Assembly: GCA_030762895.1 (NCBI GenBank)
Contig: CM061070.1
Coordinates: 29,787,652 to 29,851,651 of the forward strand
Origin: Sophora flavescens
Lineage: Eukaryota; Streptophyta; Magnoliopsida; Fabales; Fabaceae
DNA: 64,000 nt
Direction of reading: 5' to 3'
Positions 44,966-55,990 of this stretch are shown in pieces. A program made the position numbers and the translations under genes. The notes beneath the pieces are model-generated. The model ran no database searches. It saw only the letters and a program-made list of their open reading frames with translations, and was not told the DNA's origin. The first letter of the stretch is position 1, and the number at the start of each line of letters is the position of its first letter.

Positions 44966-46660
44966 GAATACTTCTTCCACTAAAGATTTACCCCGGGAAA
45001 GGAACTTTGAAAACTCATTTATTGATTCCCTCGCGGCCGCTGATGAATACGACCTTGAATCCGATGAGGAAGAAAAAGACATTGAAGAATTCATAAAAGT
45101 GGTGAAACGGTCGGAGGAAGGGATGAGCTCGAGTGATGAGGTTACAGAAGTGATCAATATGGGAACCGAGGAGGACAAGAAGGAGTTGAAAATAGTGGAT
45201 AACCCAGAGCGAAGAGAAATGGTTGCACTATTCAAAGAGTATCTGGATGTGTTTGCATGGTCCTACAGGGATATGCCAGGTTTAGATCCTGAGATAGCAT
45301 CGCATAAAATTCCCTTATACCCATATGTGGCTCCAAAGAAGCAAAAATTAAGGAGAATGCATCCTGAGATGTCGCTGAAGATCAAGGAAGAAGTGACCAA
45401 GCAGTTTGAGGCTGGCTTTCTGGAAGTAGCTAGACACCCGGAATGGGTAGCTAATATTGTTCCAGTACCAAAGAAGGATGGAAGGGTCAGAATGTGCGTG
45501 GACTACCGAGACCTGAATAAGGCCAGTCCAAAGGATGATTTCCCCTACCTCATATTGATGTCCTTGTAGACAGTACAGCCAGAAGTCAAAGGTTTTCTTT
45601 CATGGACGGGTATCCTGGGTACAATCAGATCCTCATGGACAACGATGATAAAGAAAAGACAACTTTTATCACTCTTTGGGGAACTTTTTGTTACAAAGTG
45701 ATGCCTTTTGGATTAAAGAATGCTGGGGCTACTTACCAACGTGCTATGGTAGCATTGTTCCACGACATGATGCATAAGGAGGTAGAGGTATATGTTGATG
45801 ATATAGTGGCTAAGTCCAAGGAAGGAGAAAGCCATGTGGCAGTTTTGAGAAAGTTGTTTAAGCGGCTAAGAAAGTACAAGTTGTGCCTCAACCCTACAAA
45901 ATGTACTTTCGGTGCATCCGCAGGGAATTTACTCGGCTTTGTTGTCAGTAGGGAAGGAATAAAGGTGGACCCTAACAAGGTAGAAGCAATACGTGACATG
46001 CCAGCACCTAAGAACGAGCGAGAAGTAAGGGGTTTTCTTGGAAGATTGAATTATATTGTGCGCTTCATTGCGAACCTGACTAGCACATGCGAGCCAATCT
46101 TCAAACTCCTCAGGAAGAATAATCCAGGAAGATGGGATGATGACTGTCAAGAAGCCTTTGATAAGATAAAGGCATATCTACTAAATTCCCCAGTGTTGGT
46201 ACCACCTACCCAAGGTCGTCCATTGTTACTCTATCTCACCATACTCCCAACCTCAATAGGGGCAATGCTGGGACAACAAGATGAATCCGGCAGGAAGGAG
46301 CAGGCAATTTACTATCTGAGTAAGAAGTTTAACGCCTGTGAGGCTCGTTATATGGAAATCGAGGAGACTTGTTGTGCACTAGTATGGACCTCCAGAAGAC
46401 TCAGACAGTACATGTTATATCACACCACTTGGCTAATTTCTCGAATGGATCATTTGAAGTATATCTTCGAAAGTCCTCATATCTCCTTAAGAGTTTCGAA
46501 GTGGCAAGTGATATTGTTAGAATTTGACATCAAATATGTGACTCGAAAGTCCATCAAAGGAAGTGCGATTGCTGACCATTTAGAAGAGAATCCTCTTGAG
46601 GATGGATGGCCTGTCAATTCCGAGTTCCCAGATGGAGAGATAATGTCCCTCGAGGAAGAT
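44966..46660 (+). pseudogene. Ogre reverse transcriptase and degenerate RNase H
   Basis: After an acidic linker (DEEEKDIEEF), RT starts with HKIPLYPYVAPKKQKLRRM. It contains VPVPKKDGRVRMCVDYRDLN with the first catalytic Asp, FCYKVMPFGLKNAGATYQR, and YVDDIVAKS with the catalytic pair. A single base is missing in the FPL/PHIDVL region (about 45545), shifting frame so that a TAG closes the first part at 45567-45569; the second frame is open from before 45602. The adjoining RNase H reads LLLYLTILPTSIGAMLGQ, where the expected first catalytic Asp is absent, as is usual in Tat elements, which rely on a second RNase H. Otherwise the domain is complete. Confidence 0.85.
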
Positions 46661-47104
46661 GAAGAACAGGAAGATGTGTGGAAAATGTATTTTGATGGAG
46701 CAGTCAATATGCATGGCAATGGTATAGGGACAGTGGTTATCTCACCAAATGGCAAGCAGTACTAGGTGGTCGTAAAACTGAAATTCGAATGTACAAATAA
46801 TATTGCAGAATACGAGGCATGTGCTGGTGGATTGCAAATGGCACTTGAACTGGGTATAAAGCAGTTGAATTTCTTCGGGGATTTAGCTCTAATCATTTAC
46901 CAAGTCAATGGTGAATGGCAGACCAAAGACTCCAAGTTGATTCCGTATCAGAAATACTTGACTCGATTGATTGCAAAGTTCGATGAGATTACCTTCTCGC
47001 ATTTAAGTCGAGACAAGAATCAATTTACTGATGCTTTAGCTACACTAGCTGCCATGACCAAGATGGATATCCATATCAATGTCCAACCCATCCAAATTAG
47101 AATG
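46661..47104 (+). pseudogene. Ogre second (archaeal-type) RNase H
   Basis: It is in the same frame as RT and begins with WKMYFDGAVNMHGNG (catalytic Asp). It continues with NNIAEYEACAGGLQMAL (Glu), FGDLALIIYQVNGEW (Asp) and NQFTDALATLAAM (Asp). A TAG at 46763-46765 interrupts it once, and TAA at 47105-47107 separates it from integrase. All four catalytic acids are present, so the domain would work apart from the stop. Both stops are explained by single C-to-T changes from Gln codons. Confidence 0.8.
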
Positions 47105-47107
47105 TAA

Positions 47108-48406
47108 GATGAACCGGCGTACTGTCCTCATGTGGAAGGAGAACCTGATGGTAAGCCTTGGTACCATGATATCAAGCAATATATTCAGAACAAAGAATAC
47201 CCGGTAGAGGCAAGCGAAGTAAATAAAAAGACCATCCGAAGACTGGCTATGGCCTTTTTCTTAAACAATGAAGTCTTGTATAAAAGAGGATATGATGGTA
47301 CCCTACTCAGATGTGTGGATGCTCGCGAAGCTAAATTGATCATGATCGAGGTTCATGAAGGAATCTGTGGGACTAATGCCAATGGTCATATGATGGCTAG
47401 GAAGATCTTGAGAAGTGGTTATTATTGGTCTACTATGAAGTCAGATTGTATGGAGCATGTTCATAAATGCCAAAAAAGTCAGATGTATGCAGACCGGGTT
47501 AATGCACCTCCGTTTCCACTGCACAGTTTAGCATCCCCATGGCCTTTTTCGATGTGGGGAATAGATGTCATCGATCCCATTAATCCCAAGGCTTCCAATG
47601 GTCATCGTTTCATTTTGGTGGCGATAGACTATTTCACTAAATGGGTAGAAGCTGCTTCATATGCCAGCATAACTCAAAGGGTGTTTCTCAAATTTCTCAA
47701 GAAGGACATCGCCTGTAGATATGGGATCCCCGAGAGGATAATCACAGATAATGCTGCCAATCTTAATGGTACCGAGATTCAAAAGTTTTGCGATGGTTTC
47801 AAAATCAAACACCACAATTCGGCTCCTTATAGGCCTCAAATGAATGAGGCAATTGAAGCAGCAAACAAAAATGTCAAGAAGATCGTTGCCAAGATGGTTA
47901 TAAACTATAAGGACTGGCACAAAATGATGCCATATGCTCTACATGCTTATCGGACAAATATACGATCGAGCACTGGGGCAACCCCTTTCTCTCTGGTGTA
48001 CGGGATGGAGGTTGTCTCACCTATCGAAGTAGAACTCCCTTCGCTAAGAGTCTTGATGGAAGCAGATTTAGAAGAATCTGAGTGGGTGAAAACTCAGTAT
48101 GAGCAGTTGAAAATGATAGAAGAGAAAATATTGGCAGCTATCTGTCACGGGCAATTGTATCAAAGCAGAATGGCAAGAGCTTTCAATAAAAGGGTTCGTC
48201 CTAGAGAATTTTGCGTGGGAGACCTGGTTTTAAAGAAAATCCTCCCTAGTCAGGAGGATGCCCGAGGAAAATGGGAACCAAATTATGAAGGCCCTTATAT
48301 TGTCAAACAAGCATTCTCAGGAGGAGCTTTGATTCTGCAAAACATGGATGGGGAAGAGTTACCAAGGCCAGTAAACTCTGATGCTATGAAAAAGTTCCAT
48401 GCTTGA
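47108..48406 (+). pseudogene. Ogre integrase
   Basis: It continues in the same frame after a TAA. The zinc-binding HHCC region is visible (VHEGICGTNANGHMMAR, then CMEHVHKCQKSQ). The core carries WGIDVIDPI and VAIDYFTKWVEA with the first Asp, IITDNAANLNG with the second and NEAIEAANKNVKKI with Glu. The C-terminus has a GDLVLKK block and a KWEPNYEGPYIVK block; there is no chromodomain, in line with Tat/Athila lineages. The domain itself is uninterrupted from 47132 to TGA 48406. It would insert element cDNA. It is called a pseudogene because its polyprotein is blocked upstream. Confidence 0.85.
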
Positions 48407-48650
48407 AGGCCCGCTAGGTTGAAAACCCGAAAGGGCAACCTAGGCAAAAGTTAGGGCAAAGAACAATGAAAACAAAAGAAAAGAAAAGGCCCGCTAGGTT
48501 GAAAACCCGAAAGGGCAGCCTAGGCAAAAGTTAGGGCAAAACGCAAAAGAAAAGCAAAGGCCCGCTAAGTTGAAAACCCGAAAGGGCAACCTAGGCAAAA
48601 GTTAGGGCAAAGAGACCTTAGGATGAAAACCTGCAAAGGCAGCCTGGGAA
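48406..48650 (+). repeat. Repeated RNA hairpin block after Ogre integrase
   Basis: GGCCCGCTAGGTTGAAAACC begins at about 48409, 48488 and 48558, with a decayed fourth copy from 48612, so units are 82, 70 and about 54 bp. Each unit contains CTAGGTTG ... CAACCTAG, which pair, and CCCGAAAGGG inside, which forms a three-pair stem with a GAAA (GNRA-type) loop. The structure is kept in the first two copies and nearly so in the third. It lies just after the integrase stop in the 3' untranslated region. Confidence 0.8.
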
Positions 48651-49290
48651 GAGGATGTGGTGAAGAATGAGGTATTTGAAGATTCAGAAACAGAAGCCAA
48701 GATCTGTGTCATCAAAAAGCTGTGGGGAATCAATTAAATGAAAATCAAAGGATCAATACTGGGGCAAATTTTATGTGATCCTCGTAATTTTCTTTACATA
48801 TCATTGTTTTAATATCTTCATAATCCCTTTTGTAATTCTGTTATTGTCTCTTAACGAACTAAATTCTCGTATTAAGGCAAGAGGTTTTTTCTTCCACACT
48901 CCCCTGTCGTGTTCATTCTCGTGTTCAATCACTATGGTCATGTCTCAATAAAAGTAAATATAAGTTTAATTGTATGATTTGATAATTCTAATGGTAGCAC
49001 CAATGAATGGTTTAAACCAAGAGGACTCAATACTTCAAATTCAATGGAAGAGGTAGCATGCACTGGACGACAAAAGAATGATGCAAATAAGCTTGGGAGG
49101 ACAAACATAACATCCACCTCATAAGTTATCAGATTCTTGGATGACCAATGTTGTTAAAAGAATGAGTGATGCCTTGTCCCAGAGTGGTCGGTGAACAAGG
49201 GTTTGGTTGGTGGAAGTTTTTCCATGGAGCATTTGGTTCTGCTGTCTTCAAAAGGAAAGGATTCCCCTTAGTTTCATATTACTGATTGAA
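48651..49290 (+). other. Ogre 3' untranslated region, unique part
   Basis: No ORF or repeat is recognised between the hairpin block and the 33 bp repeats. Confidence 0.5.
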
Positions 49291-49800
49291 TTTTATCTTT
49301 GAGCTCTGAGGCTCGCTGCATTTTATTTTCGAGCTCTGAGGCTCATTGCATTTTTATTTTCGAGCTCTGAGGCTCATTGCAATTTTATTTTCGAGCTCTG
49401 AGGCTCACTGCATCTTTATTCTTTCGAGCTCTGAGGCTCACTGCATTTTATCTTCGAGCTCTGAGGCTCACTGAAATTTTATTTTCGAGCTCTGAGGCTC
49501 ACTACATTTTATTTTCGAGCTCTGAGGCTCACTGCATTTTTATTTTCGAGCTCTGAGGCTCACTGCAATTTTATTTTCGAGCTCTGAGGCTCACTGCATC
49601 TTTATTCTTTCGAGCTATGAAGCTCACTGCATTTTATTTTCGAGCTCTGAGGCTCACTGCATTTTTTTTTAATATTATTTTTGAGCTCTGAGGCTCACTG
49701 CAATTTTATTTTCGAGCTCTGAGGCTCACTGCATCTTTATTTCTTCGAGCTCTGAGGCTTACTGCATCTGAGTTATGAGGCTCACAACAATTTTATTTTC
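49291..49800 (+). repeat. 33 bp tandem repeat in the Ogre 3' region
   Basis: About sixteen copies of CGAGCTCTGAGGCTCACTGC followed by an ATTTTATTTT-type spacer repeat at roughly 30 to 36 bp. The first half folds (GAGCTCTGAGGCTC; GAGC pairs with GCTC). Spacers vary more than the core. Such 3' repeats in Ogre/Tat elements are known seeds of satellite DNA in legumes. Confidence 0.93.
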
Positions 49801-49909
49801 AAACTATAATGTGTTCTTCTGAGCTCAATATGTGTTCATTTTTCTTTACTTGTTCATTACTACAACACATGAAAAGTCACGACTAATCATGTCTTTTAGT
49901 AAGCAACAA

Positions 49910-49924
49910 ATAAAGAGGGGCAAC
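49910..49924 (+). other. Ogre polypurine tract
   Basis: AAAGAGGGGCAAC lies directly before the 3'LTR start at 49925. It is the expected plus-strand primer site. Confidence 0.7.
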
Positions 49925-52103
49925 TGTGAACACCCATTTTTACCCGTCTTTTATTATATGATATTATGCTTCAAAGAGACTGATAATAGTAATAAAGAGA
50001 GAAAGAAGAAAAAGAAAATAATAAAGAAAGGAAGTGGGCTCATAATCAACTTGCTGCTGGACGCGGTCCAGGCCATTCCATCGGACTTGCTGTTGGACGC
50101 GGTCCGGGCCAGTCCATTGCGTTGGACTTGCTTGTGGACGGGGTAGTCCCGTCCAGTTCATTGCATTTGCCAAATGGACGGGGTGGCCCCGTCCAGTCAC
50201 TGCATTTGCCAAATGGACGGGGTGGCCCCGTCCAGTCATTGCATTCGCCAATGGACGGGGTTGCCCCGTCCAGTCCCTTGCACTTGCCAATGGACGGGGT
50301 GGTCCCGTCCATTGCTTCGCACTTGCCGATGGACGGGGTGGTCCCGTCCATTGCTTCGCACTTGCCGGTGGACGGGGTGGTCCCGTCCATTGCTTCTCAC
50401 TTGCCGATGGACGGGGTGGTCCCGTCCATTGCTTTGCACTTGCTGTTGGACGGGGTGATCCCGTCCATTGCTTTGCACTTGCTGTTGGACGGGGTGGTCC
50501 CGTCCTTTGCTTTGCACTTGTTGTTGGACGGGGTGGTCCCGTCCATTCCAATGCATTTGCCTTTGAGCGCGTCCAGCCCATTACATTTAATTTTCTGTTG
50601 GACGAGGAGGTCTCGTCCATTGCATGTATAAATTTCTGCTGGACGAGGAGGTCCGTCCCATGTATATCTACTTTTGCATATATAAGTTTCTATTGGACGA
50701 AGAGACTCCGTCCACTGTAATTTTGTTTTCAGGATGGAGACTAAAGAATAAAGAAAGAAGAAGGAGAAGATAATGCAGAAGGGACGAAGGAAACAAGGAG
50801 AAAAAGACAATCAACAAAAAGGAAAGGAAATTGAGTTATGTCCACTACCTACTTTACATATTAGACAATACCTCTTTTCCTCCTCTACCCTTCTGTCCTT
50901 CTTCCTCATCTCCTCCCTTGTCTTAACCTAGCAGCCCTACTCCTAACCCTAAAAAGCCATCATACATATCAGGCAAAACCCCTATATCCTTCTCTTTTCA
51001 AGCATGCAACCCTCACATCAAATCACCTCCTTTCCACTGCTCACGCCGCCCCCATCTGAACACAAGTTGTTGCTGTTCACGCCGCCCCCATCTGAACACA
51101 CGCTATTGCTGTTCACGCCACCCCCATCTGAACACACGCCATTGCTGCTCAGAACCGCCCAAGCCTTGGATTTCGTACAAATCGACCTTGAAGCAAATGG
51201 AGAAGAAGCAAGAAGCCCTCTCCTCTATCTATAAAAGGAGAGGAAAAGGAGGAGAAAAGGGGGACAAATATTTTTTTCGGGGAGGGACTTATGGTCTGAT
51301 ATTTCCAGTGTGAGAAAAGAAAGAAAAAGAGAGAGAGATTTCTATCTAACGTTTTCTTTGTAAGGAAGAGAGATTAGAGATCTGAAGTTTCCTTTTCTCT
51401 TCCCTATTACTAGAGTGATTAAGAAGGAAGAGCTGAAGGAGCCATTGTATGTAAAGACTTCAATCTTGAAATCTTATCACTGAGAATAAACAAAATCACT
51501 CTTATTCTGCTCTCATTTGGTAATCCTTGTTCCCTTTGTTGATATTATTTCAATAAGTTTCTCTTGACATTCTTATTTTTCTGTGCCACCGCTCACTGAA
51601 TAAGTTAGCAAAAAGTTTCATTTCTATGTTTCATTTATATATGTCCTATTTTCAAGAAGTAAAATCGTTTATTTTACATAAAAATAGAGGATGATCACTT
51701 GATCAAAACAATCTTTTTGGGTTGCCCTATGACAAGTGTCATGTTCAACCCTTCAGGTTTTAAGGTTGCTCTGTGGACTTACGTGCCATGTTCAACCTCA
51801 CATAGGTTCAATCAAAAATTTCACAACTGAGGATGTTTCTTTCTTGAAAGACGATTCTTGGGTAAAACAAATATCTTCAAAGTTATTAATAATTTATACA
51901 ACTAATTTTGGGTAACCATTTTGTGGATGTTCTAGGGTGCCGTGGGGTTAAGTCTCCATGCCTTCCCTAGACATAATCGACTCCCGAACCTAAAACTTTT
52001 TTCTTAAAGGGTTTTCCAACTTCCCTGAAATTAAATAAAGTTGGTGGCGACTCCATGTTTTCTCTCTAAGAGGAAAAACTAGTCTTTTTTCTTGGTCGCT
52101 ACA
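49925..52103 (+). repeat. Ogre 3' LTR
   Basis: It is 2179 bp, 285 bp shorter than the 5'LTR. The 39 bp repeat block (about 50045-50720) has roughly a dozen to fifteen units. A CGCCCCCATCTGAACACACG repeat near 51045-51140 has one more unit than in the 5'LTR. TATAAAAGG lies at 51230-51238. Confidence 0.93.
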
Positions 52104-54511
52104 CCCATGTCCATATAGTGTAGTCGTCTACTATGACTAGACCATATTTCTTTCCCCTGATAGAAGCAGTCCTTGTTGGTCCAAATAGATCAAGGTGTAG
52201 CAACTCTAGTGGTGTATTGGTACTAACAACATTCTTAGATTCAAATAAACCTTTGACTTGTTTTCCCTTTTGACATGCATCATAGAGAGCATCAGATTTG
52301 AACTTAAGGTTTGGTAAGCCACTCACGAGATTATGCTTATTTAGCTTTGAAATTAATTTCAAGCTTGCATGACCTAGCCTTTTGTGCCAAATCAATCGCT
52401 CATCTTCAATGGACACTAGACATGAGACGCTTTGATTTGTGAGGTCCTTCAAGTCAATCTTATACAGATTGTTTTGCCTCTTGGCAGTGAATAAGAGTGA
52501 TCCATCAACCTTCTTGACATTACACATGTTCTTATCAAAAGAAATAGCAAACCCACTATCACATAATTGACTTATGCTCATTATATTATGTTTTAAGCCA
52601 TCAACTAAAAGAACATTATCAATGAAGGGAAAATGATGTTTACCAATTTTACCTACTCCAATGATCTTTCCTTTCTGATTACCTCCAAAGGTAACCCAGC
52701 CACCATCTTTATGTCTATGGTCTTGGAACATACACATTTCTCTTGTCATGTGACGTGAGCATCCATTGTCCAAGTACCAAGATGCGTGTTTCTTTCCTGT
52801 TGTTAAGCAAGTCTGCAACAGGGATAATCTTATCTTTAGGTACCCAAATTGACTTGGGTCCTCTTTTGTTAGTAGTCACTGGACGAGCATGTATGATATG
52901 TTTATGATGTATGCATCTAGATGTTACATGACCACTTTTTCCACATACTTTACAGTAGGTGTTGGACGAGCTAGATTTTGTTTTAACATGTTGTGCTTTA
53001 GTTTTAGGCATTTTGTGATGTGCATGAGACTTTGTGAGATGCTCCATGCTTCTCTTTGTCATAGCCTAAACCAGACTTATCATGATGTGACCTAGAGTAC
53101 CTCGGTATCAAGCTTAACTTGTTTGAGCCACCTACAAATTTAGACAGGGTGTCTGTCAGATATGTCACATCTTGCTTCAGTTTTGCAACTTCACAAGAGA
53201 CATCAGGCTCAACTTTGAGTCTGTCAGTTAAACTGGTATTCTCTGACTCAAGCTTCTTGTTTTCATTTTCAAAAGCTTGTCTTTCCATGCAAACATTATC
53301 ATATTCCTTAATCAACCTTGAAAATTTCTTTTTGAGATTTTTATATTCACGTGACAGAATAGAAGAGTTGTGAAACAATTCATCAAATGCTTCTTGTAAA
53401 GTGAATGAATCATATTCCATTACCTCAGCATAAGTGCATTCACTTTATGAAGAAGTGCTAGCCAAGAGACAGATATTTGCCTCTTCCTCAGCTTCGTCTT
53501 CTTCTTCTGGTGATGATGAGAGATCAAGATCCTCCCAAGTAACCATTAAACCCTTTTTCTTTTTGAAGAACTTCTTTTTGTCCTTCAGTTCTGAGCAGTC
53601 AGCTTTGAAGTGACCAGGATTTTTGCACTCGAAGCACAGAGGTGGACCTTTTTCCTTGGAGTCTGATTTATCTCTGGAAAACTTTTTGTTGAACTGCTTT
53701 CTTATGAAACCATATTTCTTTCTCCACATATGTTGAATCTTTCCGGAGATGAAAGACAGTTCATCCTCATCAGATCCTTCATCACTGTCAGAAGGGTCTA
53801 CTTCATCTGAGGATTCCTCAGCTTCGAGAACTTTGGATGAGCTAGCCTTCTTTGCTTTTAGGGCAACAGACTTTACTTTTCTGGTACTTTCTTCTTCATT
53901 GAGCTCAAGCTCATTAACTTTTAGAGATCCAAGAAGTTCATCCAAAGTGAGAGTATTGAGGTTCTTTATCTGCTGAATAGCAGTGACCTTAGGTCTCCAC
54001 TGTTTGTGTAAGCTCCTCAAAATTTTCCTGACATGATCTCTATTCTCACAGGTCTTTCCAAGAGATCTAAGATTGTTGGTGATAGTTTGGAATCTTCCAA
54101 ACATTTAATCTATGGTTTCATGTTCAGCCATTTTGAGTAACTCATACTGGTGAACCAACATGCTTATCTTTGACTCCTTGACTTGGGATGACCCTTCATG
54201 AGCTAAAGCAAGAGTATCCCATATTTCCTTAGCTGTGTTACAACTATGAACTTTATCATGCTCAGATCTGGTGATAGCACACATCAAGTAGTGTTTAGCT
54301 TTAAGATTGAGTTGATGTTGAGTTTTCTGTTCCGGAGTCCATTGAACTCTAGGAATAGCAGCTCCAACATCAACTCTTGGCTCAGTGTAGTCAGTTTCAA
54401 TCAGCTCCCGATATCCACATTTTGTGCATCAAGAAAAGCCATCATTCTCTAGTCATAATCACTACCATCAAAGAGAGGAGGTCTGTTGAATTCTTGTCCT
54501 TCTGTATCCAT
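52104..54511 (-). pseudogene. Copia gag, protease and start of integrase
   Basis: It reads leftwards from ATG 54511 (MDTEGQEFNRPPLFDGSDYD). Early stops (TAG and TGA within the first 40 codons, and near 54107) break the gag. The gag core is visible (LAHEGSSQVKESKISMLVHQ), followed by a CCHC knuckle (CFECKNPGHFKADC), a coiled-coil region (LKKKFSRLIKEYDN) and a second knuckle (CKVCGKSGHVTSRC). The protease reads SWYLDNGCSRHMT, with Asn where the catalytic Ser of DSG is expected. Gag-pre-integrase follows (LIWHKRLGHASLKLISKLN), then the integrase start with HLDLFGPT and VDDYTIW, holding the first catalytic Asp. At 52104 the Ogre element interrupts it. At least three frame changes occur (about 53445, 53010 and 52800). 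Confidence 0.85.
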
Positions 54512-54568
54512 GCTTGTTGGATCGTACACCCTCAACCCTTGTTAGATGCTCAACCCTTTCGAGGCTGA

Positions 54569-54580
54569 GCTCTGATACCA
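54569..54580 (-). other. Copia primer binding site (initiator tRNA-Met)
   Basis: On the minus strand TGGTATCAGAGC lies two bases after the end of the 5'LTR. It is the classical plant copia PBS and sets the direction as leftward. Confidence 0.93.
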
Positions 54581-54582
54581 AC

Positions 54583-55990
54583 TGAAGTTAACACAGGGAA
54601 ACACAAAAAGGGGGTTGAATTGTGTTTCTTAACAGTTTTTCAGAAAAGCCTTTTTCTCAAACCTTTTTGCAAGCAAAACAAGATGAGTACACACAAACAA
54701 GAAAACCTTTTTAAAGAGTTAACAAACTCATATCCAAATCCCCACAGTTAGTATAAACAAAGACCGTAAAGGTAGGGATAGAGAATTCACACGAGTGATT
54801 TATCCTGGTTCACTCTCTTCCAATCAAGAGCTACATCCAGTCCCTTCTACCTGAAGGTTTTTCTCCACTATTCTTCAAATAGATTACAAGTATTGAACAC
54901 CTCTTCAAGCTACAAGTATTCTTTCTCTACCAAACCTCTTCAGGCTCTAACTCTAACAAAGAGATTTACATATTTGATCTATGAACTCACTATGTGTGAG
55001 AGTATGAAAGTTTTATGATCAGGAAGAATACAACTGAAAATATTCAAATGAAATTTGATCAGAGATTTGGCACTTAAAAAATTTCACAGCATCAAGTTTT
55101 TTCTTCTCTTGGGGTCAACTACTATATACAGACATCTTCATCTTTTCTTCAACGGCCTTGAGAAAATATCCATTTAGAGATATCATTTAATGCTTGAGTT
55201 TCATTGAGATTGATAGCCTGATATGCTTCAAGGAGAAGAACTCTTAGTTATCACAGTAATGCTCAAAGTAGAGCTGTCACTTCCCTGTTGTACCGAAGGT
55301 TGCTTTCTGACTTTCCTTCTTTGTACTTGGTTTAACTTTATAGTAATATAGATGACAGAGTACAAATGTTTATGTTCTCGATGGTATTATGTTTATAATC
55401 TCAAGAAACAAAGAGTAAACAATCGAAGTAAAAAGGGAAAGAGACATATATTCCTTCGAATTAAATATTCAATCATTTGAAATCAATTCATTTTTACTGG
55501 ACGGGTTCATTTTTAGTAGCTAGTGGATGCACAAGTCTTTGAACGTGAAATTTTAACTTATCAGAAAAGAAGGCTCGCCTACTGACGCGTCGTCTAGTTA
55601 ATTACTCGTCCAGTCGTCAAGTCTTTGGACTTGCTATTCTCCTGAGAGTTATTAAGCGTCTCGTCTATTACTCATTTTACACTTAGACTGAGATGCTCGT
55701 CTAGTGTTATTTAACTTAGCCAAAAACTAATATATCGTCTAGCGATAACCTTATAGATTTAGAGTTTTACCAAATCTTTTGAAGACTCGTCTAGCGATTG
55801 AGAATTTAGACGACCCGATACTGTTTTCAGTCAAACTGAGAAGTTTCCGTATCCAACAGAACCATAGCAACTCTGTAAGCTAGAATAAACAAGTTAGTTC
55901 TTTGACACAACTTTGTCATACAAATTTAACCTTTTTGTTAACATCAAAATTTAAGAGATTAAATTAGCCAAAACCACTTTGGTTCTAACA
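54583..55990 (-). repeat. Copia 5' LTR (full length)
   Basis: It is 1408 bp. On the minus strand it starts TGTTAGAACCAAAG (55990) and ends TTAACTTCA (54583). It contains several TCGTCTAG(C/T)G and GACGCGTC words at 55590-55800 and a TATATAG near 55120-55130 as a possible TATA box. Its outer end abuts the CTTTT duplication. Confidence 0.88.

Larger units (their letters stand above)
37424..52103 (+). mobile_element. Ogre/Tat-lineage Ty3/gypsy retrotransposon
   Basis: The complete 14.68 kb element has perfect CCCAT duplications (37419-37423 and 52104-52108). LTRs are 37424-39887 and 49925-52103. The PBS follows directly (39890-39907). It carries an upstream ORF1, a shortened gag-protease, an in-frame intron, RT, a degenerate RNase H plus a second (archaeal-type) RNase H, integrase, a repeat-rich 3' region and a polypurine tract. 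This architecture, with ORF1, intron and dual RNase H, is the known hallmark of Ogre/Tat elements, abundant in legumes. Main defects are a gag-protease deletion, one frameshift in RT and three nonsense codons. It is the largest and among the youngest insertions in the nest. Confidence 0.93.
21419..55990 (-). mobile_element. Ty1/copia (Sirevirus-like) retrotransposon, thrice interrupted
   Basis: The element is bounded by CTTTT duplications (21414-21418 and 55991-55995) and begins and ends TG...CA. It reads leftwards: 5'LTR 55990-54583, PBS 54580-54569 (initiator tRNA-Met), gag and protease 54511-52104, integrase (52104 area, 37363-37423 and 32007-31751), RT (31013 area and 23627-22735), RNase H to about 22400, a further ORF 21998-21609, and a remnant 3'LTR. 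Two CCHC knuckles in gag, the domain order and an extra ORF after pol resemble Sireviruses. Three later LTR elements occupy 23633-31007, 32008-37362 and 37424-52103; removing them brings the coding pieces back together. Multiple stops and deletions make it defective. Confidence 0.88.

Noticed and set aside
48406..48650. Direct repeats with spacers that could suggest a CRISPR array
   Set aside because: Plant nuclear context, only four units, spacers similar to one another, and a position in an Ogre 3' region.
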